Source of the DNA: G020348385 sp964410125
Lineage (GTDB): Bacteria; Acidobacteriota; Aminicenantia; Aminicenantales; Aminicenantaceae
NCBI GenBank assembly: GCA_964410125.1
Contig: CAYPGQ010000091.1
Coordinates: 1 to 16,632, forward strand
Reading direction: 5' to 3'
DNA: 16,632 nt
How positions within the stretch are numbered: the stretch's first letter is position 1; each line of letters starts with the position of its first letter. The translations under genes and the position numbers were made by a program. Positions 1 through 5,369 of the stretch are shown here, piece after piece. Under the pieces are notes generated by a model. The model searched no databases and was not told the origin of the DNA. It worked only from the letters and a program-made list of their open reading frames with translations.

Positions 1-240
1 TACAACAGCCACAAAATTCCATTTGTTGGTCATTTCATAGGCTTTTTCTTTGTCCCGATGAATTTTTTTGCAGGGGGATGCTACTCCAGGCGTATACCAA
101 ACGCCGAAATCGTTAAAATCTCTTATGCGACACTTAGGTAATACTTCTATCTTTCCCCTATAAAACGGATGAAGACGCAAAGCATCTTTTGAAGGTTGCT
201 CTGCTTTGGCCAGCAACTCTTCCACTGTGACTTCTTTCAA
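1..240 (-). CDS. Malic enzyme, N-terminal part (cut by window edge)
   Basis: This is the first 80 codons of a malic enzyme, which decarboxylates malate to pyruvate and reduces NAD(P)+ in the cytoplasm. The translation contains FGVWYTPGVASPC at about residues 45-57. This matches the YTPGVAxPC signature around the catalytic tyrosine of the bacterial MaeB/SfcA-type N-terminal domain. The NAD(P)-binding domain lies beyond the window. The start is a TTG at 240-238, chosen because an AGGAGG Shine-Dalgarno lies about six bases upstream (245-251) and no in-frame ATG gives a better fit. A promoter at 320-347 leaves a leader of roughly 70 bases. The gene runs in the same direction as the purine pair upstream but has its own promoter. 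The family is secure from the motif; cofactor preference cannot be read from this fragment. Confidence 0.85.
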   Translation of the reverse strand, partial: MKEVTVEELLAKAEQPSKDALRLHPFYRGKIEVLPKCRIRDFNDFGVWYTPGVASPCKKIHRDKEKAYEMTNKWNFVAVV

Positions 241-319
241 AACTTCCTCCTATGGCATCATTGAATCAGAGCTTATAGACACCACAAATTAATATTATTT
301 TTTAGTTATAAAATACTTT

Positions 320-347
320 ATTATAATCCTCTTAATTTATTAGTCAA
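320..347 (-). promoter_or_regulatory. Sigma-70-type promoter of the malic enzyme gene
   Basis: On the minus strand, TTGACT (342-347) and a perfect TATAAT (320-325) are separated by 16 bases. The predicted transcript would start near 313, about 73 bases before the TTG start codon. Found by eye against the sigma-70 consensus; the AT-rich surroundings raise the chance of coincidence a little. Confidence 0.6.
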
Positions 348-359
348 GCCGCCGAATAA

Positions 360-376
360 CCTGAACTATTCATAAA
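360..376. repeat. Dispersed repeat CCTGAACTATTCATAAA, copy 1
   Basis: This 17-base word is identical to the left end of the structured element at 13747-13763 and differs at one base from 2360-2376. Here it lies between the end of the AICAR transformylase gene and the malic enzyme promoter. No matching right end (GTGAATAATCCAGG) is seen within a few hundred bases, so it looks like a solitary end or a short REP-like word. The first five bases can pair with TCAGG at 382-386, giving only a weak hairpin. Confidence 0.55.
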
Positions 377-394
377 ACTTGTCAGGAAACAAAA

Positions 395-1474
395 TCATCT
401 GTGCAAAAAACACCTTTCGCTGTTTGTTTCTCCTGGTTTTTTTGTGATGATCATGGCCAGTCCCAATTCGTTTGCTTTCTGAAGGACTTGCTCGTCTCTG
501 ATCGAGCCCAAAGGATAGATGATAGCCGTGATTCCGCTTTTGGCAGCAAGCTCGACGACATCCGTGAAAGGCATAAAAGCATCCGATGCCATAACACATT
601 CTTCAGAACCGTATCCGCGCTTGGAAAATTTAATGGCATCCTCTGCGGCATCGATACGGCTCCTCTGTCCCGATCCTATTCCGTGTATCCGGTAAGCAGA
701 ACCAATCACGATAGCATTAGACCGGGTGAAGCACGCCACAGTCCAGCAAAAAATAGCAGCTTCGATCTCTTCTTGTGACGGGATTCTCTCGGAAACAACT
801 TCCACAGATTCCAGTGATATGATCTTGGAATCAAACCGTTTTTGAACCAAAAGGCCTCCCTCAACTCTTTTGAACTCCAGGCCGTTATCCCGAGAGGGAT
901 CATCTATGGACGCAGTGAGTTTCACCACACGTAAAGGTTTCCTCGTCGCTAAAACTTCGAGGGCATCTGTAGTGAAATCGGGAGCAAACACCACCTCCAC
1001 GTTCCTGCCCTTTTCGACCATTATTTCAGCCAAAGGTTTATCGATCGGATGATTGAATACATCCACACTGCCGAAATTCGAAAGGGGATCGCATCCCCAC
1101 GCTTTCTGAAAAACATCTGCTGGCTCCTCCCCCATCGCCACACCACTGGGCATTTCATGTTTCACCAAAACGCAAATATGCCGATTAGGATAAATTCCAG
1201 AAAGCTTTTTCACCAACCTGAGCCCCAAATCCATATCTCCGATATTGATATAGCTCAGGCCTTTGGTCCCTTCCTGAATAACCTCTAGTGATGCCATGTT
1301 TGGACCAGATGCTCCTGGCTCCTCGTAGAAGGCTGCAGGATATCCAGGATTTTCGCCATACCTCATCGAGAATTTTTTCTCAAATTGAAGATTCCCCCAC
1401 TGAAGAGTGTCAGGGAATTTCTCTTCTACTTTGGTCCGGTACTGTTTGCGAGTTGTTTTATGAAATTTTTCCAT
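395..1474 (-). CDS. Stand-alone AICAR transformylase (PurH C-terminal domain only)
   Basis: Phosphoribosylaminoimidazole-carboxamide formyltransferase moves a formyl group from 10-formyl-tetrahydrofolate to AICAR, the ninth step of purine synthesis. The 359-residue protein carries the AICARFT marks in order: RYGENP (38-43), the catalytic-type Lys-His pair (K105-H106), a serine-asparagine (252-253) followed by GIGSGQRSRID (265-275), ASDAFMPF (297-303) and GSIRDEQ (323-329). The MGS-like IMP cyclohydrolase domain that precedes this region in ordinary PurH is absent; the protein begins about 35 residues before RYGENP. KHxNPCG is changed to KHEMPSG, and the usual C-terminal RHFRH is replaced by an extended tail ending RCFLHR. 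It starts seven bases after the stop of the upstream purO-type gene, with an AAAGGA-like ribosome site inside that gene's last codons, so the two are surely co-transcribed. The partner supplies the missing cyclohydrolase step. Confidence 0.85.
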   Translation of the reverse strand: MEKFHKTTRKQYRTKVEEKFPDTLQWGNLQFEKKFSMRYGENPGYPAAFYEEPGASGPNMASLEVIQEGTKGLSYINIGDMDLGLRLVKKLSGIYPNRHICVLVKHEMPSGVAMGEEPADVFQKAWGCDPLSNFGSVDVFNHPIDKPLAEIMVEKGRNVEVVFAPDFTTDALEVLATRKPLRVVKLTASIDDPSRDNGLEFKRVEGGLLVQKRFDSKIISLESVEVVSERIPSQEEIEAAIFCWTVACFTRSNAIVIGSAYRIHGIGSGQRSRIDAAEDAIKFSKRGYGSEECVMASDAFMPFTDVVELAAKSGITAIIYPLGSIRDEQVLQKANELGLAMIITKKPGETNSERCFLHR

Positions 1475-1481
1475 TTGAAAA

Positions 1482-2213
1482 TTACATCCTTTCCGCTCTA
1501 TTCATGATATGGGTATCGAATTTATTGGATAACATATCGATCTCGAAAACACAGGCCACAGCCACCCTAAAATCTTGGCCTCCCTCTTTGGGCGCAAGTG
1601 ATTCATAAACCCTGTCTGCCACCTCTCGGGAAGTGGATTCCTTTATTTCCACTTCCTGAGGCTCTCCCTTGAAAGATGGCAAGGGATCTCTATTTTCTCC
1701 CTCATAAGTCATGATTATTTTGCCTTTGCCAGGAACAACGGAAAATTCATAAATATTCCTCAGAGATGAGCCATCCGGCGCTTTCCTTATTAAACTGAGC
1801 GCTGCGCTTTTGTTAGAAAGAATGCACCCGCTAATTCTTGGGGTAAAGGTTGGTTCGTCAGGTTCGTAATCCCAGTTTTTTAACGCAAACGCAAGAATTT
1901 CTGCTGCGCTTTCACTCTGGCCCAAGCAAGCCATGATGTCTACAGTTTGTTTCCCGTTGCTGATGGCAATTCCATGAGGCAGGCAAAAAACGCTCGGGTA
2001 TAACAATAGGTCTATGTTTCCCTTTTTCAGAAGGTCTTTGTCTGTGGGCTTCACCCAAATCGTATCTTCCTTTAGCTCCATTTTTCTGGCCTGGCTTGAG
2101 GCGGACCGCCCTGTTATGGCATAAACAAGCAATACCTTTTCCGTCCTTTTCTCTTGCCCGATAATGATGAGGCGTCCTGGATATTCTTTATTCACTATAG
2201 CCTTTTTGTTCAT
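1482..2213 (-). CDS. purO: IMP cyclohydrolase, archaeal PurO type
   Basis: The 243-residue product looks like the PurO family (IMP_cyclohyd), which closes formyl-AICAR to IMP, the last step of purine synthesis. Near the N-terminus it has YPGRLIIIG (residues 11-19) followed by VYAITGRSASSQ (about 30-41), matching the YPGR...GRS pattern of PurO. Pairing with a stand-alone AICAR transformylase immediately downstream strongly supports the call, because that enzyme lacks the cyclohydrolase domain. The ATG at 2213 was chosen over an in-frame TTG at 2276, because a promoter at 2255-2283 would place the TTG outside the transcript and the family motif begins right after the ATG. The protein is somewhat longer than the roughly 200 residues typical of archaeal PurO. 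The fold is unrelated to the PurH cyclohydrolase domain. The remaining doubt is whether it belongs to a PurO-like relative of different activity. Confidence 0.75.
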   Translation of the reverse strand: MNKKAIVNKEYPGRLIIIGQEKRTEKVLLVYAITGRSASSQARKMELKEDTIWVKPTDKDLLKKGNIDLLLYPSVFCLPHGIAISNGKQTVDIMACLGQSESAAEILAFALKNWDYEPDEPTFTPRISGCILSNKSAALSLIRKAPDGSSLRNIYEFSVVPGKGKIIMTYEGENRDPLPSFKGEPQEVEIKESTSREVADRVYESLAPKEGGQDFRVAVACVFEIDMLSNKFDTHIMNRAERM

Positions 2214-2254
2214 TGGTTTTATTATATTCCCTGTATATTTACGGGGACTTATGG

Positions 2255-2283
2255 ATAATATAATAGGTAGAGTCAAAGTTCAA
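2255..2283 (-). promoter_or_regulatory. Promoter of the purO-AICARFT operon
   Basis: On the minus strand, TTGAAC (2278-2283), a 17-base spacer and TATTAT (2255-2260) form a good sigma-70-type promoter. Transcription would begin near 2248, about 35 bases before the ATG at 2213. A GAGTCAAAGTTCAA copy of the local repeat motif overlaps the -35 box and spacer, so a regulator binding there could block RNA polymerase. Read by eye. Confidence 0.5.
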
Positions 2284-2284
2284 A
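2270..2284. repeat. GAGTCAAA motif, degenerate third copy
   Basis: GAGTCAAAGTTCAAA resembles the inverted pair at 2304-2319 and 2395-2410 (GAGTCAAACCTTRAA), differing mainly in the central bases. It sits over the -35 region of the purO promoter. It may be an operator half of a shared regulatory system or a coincidental partial match. Confidence 0.4.
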
Positions 2285-2320
2285 CACAAAAAACAAGAAT
2301 ATGGAGTCAAACCTTGAATT

Positions 2321-2349
2321 TGGACATTCTTGTTCATTTCCCTTATACT
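2321..2349 (+). promoter_or_regulatory. Promoter of the LOG-rlpA operon
   Basis: TGGACA (2321-2326), a 17-base spacer and TATACT (2344-2349) each match the sigma-70 consensus at five of six positions. The expected start is near 2356, giving a leader of about 75 bases that contains a dispersed repeat and the right arm of the local inverted repeat. Confidence 0.5.
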
Positions 2350-2359
2350 TTTTCCTAAG

Positions 2360-2376
2360 CCTGAATTATTCATAAA
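2360..2376. repeat. Dispersed repeat CCTGAATTATTCATAAA, copy 2
   Basis: This differs at one base from the copies at 360-376 and 13747-13763 and has the same orientation. It lies in the untranslated leader of the LOG-family gene. As at the first site, no right-hand partner is seen nearby. Confidence 0.5.
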
Positions 2377-2431
2377 CATGATGTTTTTAACAGGATTTAA
2401 GGTTTGACTCTATGACATCAACGAGGCAAAT

Positions 2432-3163
2432 ATGAGAATAGACGAATACCCGGAAAAGGCATACAAAAACCTGGAATTCCTGAACTCAGAAGAAGCACGG
2501 ACCATCCGTATCCAGAGCGAGTATATAGAACCCCTTACCAGATTGAGCGAACACAAAGTCAACAGTACAGTGCTTTTTTTAGGTTCCTCCAAAGCCAAAC
2601 CAGATGAGACCGGATCTATATTGAGCAAATACTACTGGGAGACAGAAGATATCGCTTTTCGATTGGCAAAATGGGCAATCAAACTCAAGCCCAAAGGGAA
2701 AAACTTCGTCGTCTGCACCGGAGGCGGGCCTGGTTTGATGGAAGCTGCAAATCGCGGTGCGGCACGAGCTGGTGGCAAATCCATCGGGATGAACATCTCT
2801 ATTCCCGAAGAACAGTTTCCCAATGCCTACACATCCCCGGAGCTGTCGTTTATCTTTCATTATTTCTTTATGCGAAAATTCTGGCTGGTCAATCGCGCCA
2901 AAGCTATCGTGGCCTTACCCGGAGGATTCGGAACTTTGGATGAGCTTTTTGAGGTTTTAACTCTTATCCAAACAGGAAAAATTCACAAAGACCAGCTAAT
3001 CGTTCTTTTGTATGGAAAAGAATACTGGGATGAGGTCCTTGATTTTGAAGCCCTGCTCAAACATAAAGCCATAGATGCCGATGACGCCCATCTTTTTTCA
3101 GTATGTTCAACCCCAGAAAAAGCCTTTTCTTTTTTGAAGAAAAACTTGGTTCATTTTTTGTAG
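2432..3163 (+). CDS. LOG-family nucleotide 5'-monophosphate phosphoribohydrolase
   Basis: This 243-residue cytoplasmic protein belongs to the LOG / 'lysine decarboxylase-like' family (TIGR00730, COG1611). Characterised members cleave the N-glycosidic bond of nucleoside 5'-monophosphates: LOG on cytokinin ribotides, PpnN on purine and pyrimidine nucleotides. The Rossmann-like signature GGGPGLMEAANRGA is at 97-110, a conserved Phe-x-x-Arg-Lys region at about 145-149, and the catalytic PGGFGTLDE at 163-171. An extra N-terminal section of about 45 residues precedes the domain, as in several bacterial relatives. The ATG is preceded by GAGG six bases upstream. It is transcribed divergently from the purine operon, and rlpA follows after 13 bases. 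A nucleosidase facing a purine synthesis operon would make sense in nucleotide balance, but no substrate can be assigned from sequence alone. The old name lysine decarboxylase should not be used. Confidence 0.85.
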   Translation: MRIDEYPEKAYKNLEFLNSEEARTIRIQSEYIEPLTRLSEHKVNSTVLFLGSSKAKPDETGSILSKYYWETEDIAFRLAKWAIKLKPKGKNFVVCTGGGPGLMEAANRGAARAGGKSIGMNISIPEEQFPNAYTSPELSFIFHYFFMRKFWLVNRAKAIVALPGGFGTLDELFEVLTLIQTGKIHKDQLIVLLYGKEYWDEVLDFEALLKHKAIDADDAHLFSVCSTPEKAFSFLKKNLVHFL

Positions 3164-3176
3164 GATTTAGCAAGGA

Positions 3177-3812
3177 ATGACAAATTTTCCAGGCCTAAGA
3201 TTATTCCTCATCTTTGCTGTTATGTCCTTATTTTTAATATCCTGTGCCCAAGTGACATACCCACCTCCTGAGGCTACCCAGACAGGCGTAGCATCCTGGT
3301 ATGGGCAGAATTTTCATGGGAAAACCACATCCAACAAAGAGATCTATGACATGCATGATTTGACAGCCGCCCATAAGAGTTTGCCATTCGGAACCTATGT
3401 GGTGGTTACAAACTTGAATAATGGAAGATCAGTCACGGTACGGATTAACGACCGCGGTCCTTTTGTCAAGGGAAGGATCATCGATCTTTCCTATGCTGCG
3501 GCTAAGGCCGTTGACATGATCGGCACAGGAACAGCACCTGTCAAACTGGAAATTCTCACAGAAATTTCCCCCAAAAGATCCTCGCAGAAATTTTCTGTAC
3601 AGGTGGGCTCTTTTATTCAGGAATATAATGCCAAGTCATTAAAAAAAGAGCTGCAAAAAAATTTCAGAAATGTCTACATCACCCGTTTTAAAACGGTGAA
3701 TCAGGTTTATTATCGTGTGAGGATTAAGACAAAAAGCCAAGATACAGCCAGAGCAGTAGCCAAGCGTTTGATTGGAGCAGGATATTCGGCTATAGTGTTG
3801 GAGGAACAGTGA
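3177..3812 (+). CDS. rlpA: RlpA-like septal lytic transglycosylase lipoprotein
   Basis: The 211-residue protein is an RlpA-type murein-cleaving lipoprotein. A hydrophobic signal ends in LISC, so C23 would be lipidated. The double-psi beta-barrel starts with GVASWYG (37-43) and carries AAHKSLPFGT (H66) and RINDRGPF (D92), matching the conserved His/Asp pair of active RlpA enzymes. A SPOR domain at about 136-211 begins QKFSVQVGSF and would bind denuded glycan strands at the septum. The domain order and length are typical. The ATG has AAGGA directly touching it, too close for normal pairing, so translation may depend on coupling to the LOG-family gene whose stop is 13 bases upstream; GGA at 3163-3165 is an alternative site. 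Localisation would be the periplasmic face of the outer membrane if the cell is diderm. Confidence 0.88.
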   Translation: MTNFPGLRLFLIFAVMSLFLISCAQVTYPPPEATQTGVASWYGQNFHGKTTSNKEIYDMHDLTAAHKSLPFGTYVVVTNLNNGRSVTVRINDRGPFVKGRIIDLSYAAAKAVDMIGTGTAPVKLEILTEISPKRSSQKFSVQVGSFIQEYNAKSLKKELQKNFRNVYITRFKTVNQVYYRVRIKTKSQDTARAVAKRLIGAGYSAIVLEEQ

Positions 3813-3888
3813 TCAAACCATTTTGCTTCAGGATTGTCTAACTTATGCGTGAGATCGTTTTTATTACAAACTATTATTGGAGGACAAA

Positions 3889-4176
3889 ATGAAAAAAATT
3901 GCCTCAATTGTTCTTATAAGTTTTGTTTTTGTCCTTTTGGCCGGATGTGTCGTGGGCCATCCCAGGATTGCTCCACCCCCTTTAAAAAAAGAAGTCCGGT
4001 CGGTTAAGCCAGGTCCGAATCAAGTTTGGATATCGGGACACTGGAAATGGTCAGGAGGTCGTTACGTTTGGGCATCCGGGCACTGGACAAAAACCAGACC
4101 TGGAAAGGCTTGGGTCAAAGGACACTGGAAAAAGAAAGGCCCTCGGTACGTATGGGTACGCGGACACTGGAGGTAG
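3889..4176 (+). CDS. Small lipoprotein with four W-x-x-GHW repeats
   Basis: This is a 95-residue secreted protein. A lipoprotein signal (MKKIASIVLISFVFVLLAGC) puts the acylated cysteine at residue 20. The mature part contains four copies of W-x-x-G-H-W (starting WISGHW, WASGHW, WVKGHW, WVRGHW), separated by short Lys/Arg/Gly-rich linkers. This is the YXWXXGHW-type repeat found in small envelope proteins of many Proteobacteria and Acidobacteria; the function is unknown. The ATG at 3889 follows GGAGGACAAA, a clear ribosome site, so the TTG at 3877 is not used. It lies 76 bases after rlpA in the same direction and ends at a possible hairpin terminator. The high content of Trp, His, Lys and Arg suggests binding to a surface polymer, which is inference only. 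Confidence 0.75.
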   Translation: MKKIASIVLISFVFVLLAGCVVGHPRIAPPPLKKEVRSVKPGPNQVWISGHWKWSGGRYVWASGHWTKTRPGKAWVKGHWKKKGPRYVWVRGHWR

Positions 4177-4200
4177 GAGGACTCTCCTAGCTTATTTTCT
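4174..4200 (+). terminator. Possible rho-independent terminator
   Basis: TAGGAG (4174-4179) and CTCCTA (4184-4189) form a six-base stem with a four-base loop, followed by a T-rich run. The stem includes the stop codon of the GHW-repeat gene. The stem is short, so termination would be weak, but it falls exactly in the 15-base gap between two converging genes. Confidence 0.35.
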
Positions 4201-5250
4201 TTGTTTTCGCTTGAAAAGATAAGCGGCCTCCTCTCTTCTGCTTGAAGTCCCATCGTGAATGGCAAAGCGGCCGCCGCTCCACATTCTTGCAGACCCGTAT
4301 TCTCCTTTTTTATTGACCGCGTAAAAGCTCAAGCCAAACCGAGGTTTGCCCTCATCATCCAGAAGATGGAATTGGCTCTTTGACGTTTCGGCGATTCTTT
4401 CAAGAGTCTTGAGGCAGGCCTCTTCCGGAGACGAACCCCGTCTCATAAACTCCACGACCATAAAACTTCCGCAATTCAGGATGTTCGCCTCCCCTCTCCC
4501 GGTAGAACCGGCGGCTCCCACCGTGTTGTCGACATAAAGACCGGCACCGATGATCGGGGAATCCCCGACTCTTCCTGGAATTTTATAGGACAATCCGCTC
4601 GTCGTTGTCACTCCAGCTAAATTGCCGCTGGCGTCCACAGCACAACAGTTGATCGTTCCATGGTAGATCAAGACTTCCTGGAGTTCCTGATCAAGTTCTT
4701 CTTTTGGAGGAAACCAATCGTCCCGATCGGACAGTCTTTCTTTCCATCTCAACCACCTTTCCCTAGCCTTATCTGTGAGAAGGTTCTCTTCTTTGAAACC
4801 ATGGGCCTTTGCGAATTTCAAGGCTCCCTCTCCAGTAAGCAGAGCATGATCCGTTCTCTCCATCACGAGTTTCGCAACCTTGGAAGGCGTTTTGATATGT
4901 TTTAACCCGGCAACAGCTCCGGCATTGTGAGTCGGGCCGTGCATCACCGACGCATCGAGTTCAACTTCCATGTCTTCATTCGGAAGACCCCCATAACCCA
5001 CGGACATATCATCGGGATCCTCTTCGACAATATTGACTCCGGCGATCACAGCATCCAGCGGATCTGCTTTGTTCTTGAGTAAATCCATGGCCTTCTCGAC
5101 CGTTCTCATCCCGTTCCCGCTCGCTATCACGATATTTTTTCCTGTAACCGGCGGCATGCCCAAGACGATTTTTCCCTCACCGAGTACGGCTGCAGCACCT
5201 GCACCCATTCCTGCTTTCAGAAAATCCCTTCTCGAAAATTTATGTTTCAT
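4192..5250 (-). CDS. Tat-exported N4-(beta-N-acetylglucosaminyl)-L-asparaginase
   Basis: Glycosylasparaginase is an N-terminal nucleophile hydrolase that splits the GlcNAc-Asn bond of N-linked glycopeptides. The 352-residue precursor begins with a Tat signal (SRRDFLK at 6-12, then an Ala/Gly-rich stretch), so it acts outside the cytoplasm. Self-cleavage should occur between G198 and T199 in YHGTINCCAVD, freeing T199 as nucleophile. Using my memory of the Flavobacterium enzyme (T152, T170, R180, D183, T203, G204), the same spacing gives T217, R227, D230, T250 and G251 here, all present. The tryptophan near the N-terminus of that enzyme is not seen; ASGNG stands in its place, as in many Tat-type relatives. 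AGGAGA lies just before the ATG. It faces the GHW gene tail to tail and diverges from the MFS transporter, suggesting uptake of released products. Confidence 0.88.
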   Translation of the reverse strand: MKHKFSRRDFLKAGMGAGAAAVLGEGKIVLGMPPVTGKNIVIASGNGMRTVEKAMDLLKNKADPLDAVIAGVNIVEEDPDDMSVGYGGLPNEDMEVELDASVMHGPTHNAGAVAGLKHIKTPSKVAKLVMERTDHALLTGEGALKFAKAHGFKEENLLTDKARERWLRWKERLSDRDDWFPPKEELDQELQEVLIYHGTINCCAVDASGNLAGVTTTSGLSYKIPGRVGDSPIIGAGLYVDNTVGAAGSTGRGEANILNCGSFMVVEFMRRGSSPEEACLKTLERIAETSKSQFHLLDDEGKPRFGLSFYAVNKKGEYGSARMWSGGRFAIHDGTSSRREEAAYLFKRKQRK

Positions 5251-5324
5251 GTTTTCTCCTAATAAATCCTAAATTTTCCGAACTTCATACTTTAATCCAA
5301 CTCTTGCCCAACTACAACCTAAAA

Positions 5325-5353
5325 TTGACAACCTTTTCGGTTTGGTATATATC
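5325..5353 (+). promoter_or_regulatory. Promoter of the MFS transporter, giving a very short leader
   Basis: A perfect TTGACA (5325-5330) is followed after 17 bases by TATATC (5348-5353), or after 15 by TATATA (5346-5351). The transcript would begin near 5360, only about ten bases before the ATG at 5370. A weaker match on the other strand for the asparaginase gene (TTGGGC 5306-5311, TATGAA 5284-5289) is noted here without a separate entry. Confidence 0.5.
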
Positions 5354-5369
5354 CAACATCGGATTGCCG

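Larger units (their letters stand above)
2304..2410. repeat. 107-bp inverted-repeat element, possible MITE, flanked by TATG
   Basis: The ends are GAGTCAAACCTTGAAT (2304-2319) and its inverted copy (2395-2410), matching at 15 of 16 bases. The same four bases, TATG, lie directly outside both ends (2300-2303 and 2411-2414), as a target-site duplication would. The interior holds the putative promoter of the downstream LOG-family gene (2321-2349) and a copy of the CCTGAAYTATTCATAAA repeat (2360-2376). The element is too short to code for protein. The alternative is a pair of operator sites in a divergent control region; a third, weaker copy of the motif at 2270-2284 favours that reading, as does a nine-base inverted repeat (2292-2300 with 2326-2334) that crosses the left boundary. 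Confidence 0.45.

Noticed and set aside
401..1608. Several plus-strand frames opposite the purine genes (up to 125 codons)
   Set aside because: They are antisense shadows of well-supported AICARFT and PurO reading frames.
2214..2276. TTG start for the PurO protein at 2276
   Set aside because: The candidate promoter at 2255-2283 overlaps it, and the family motif begins just after the ATG at 2213.
5304..5369. TTG start for the MFS transporter
   Set aside because: A TTGACA promoter lies within this stretch, and the transporter-like sequence begins at the ATG at 5370.
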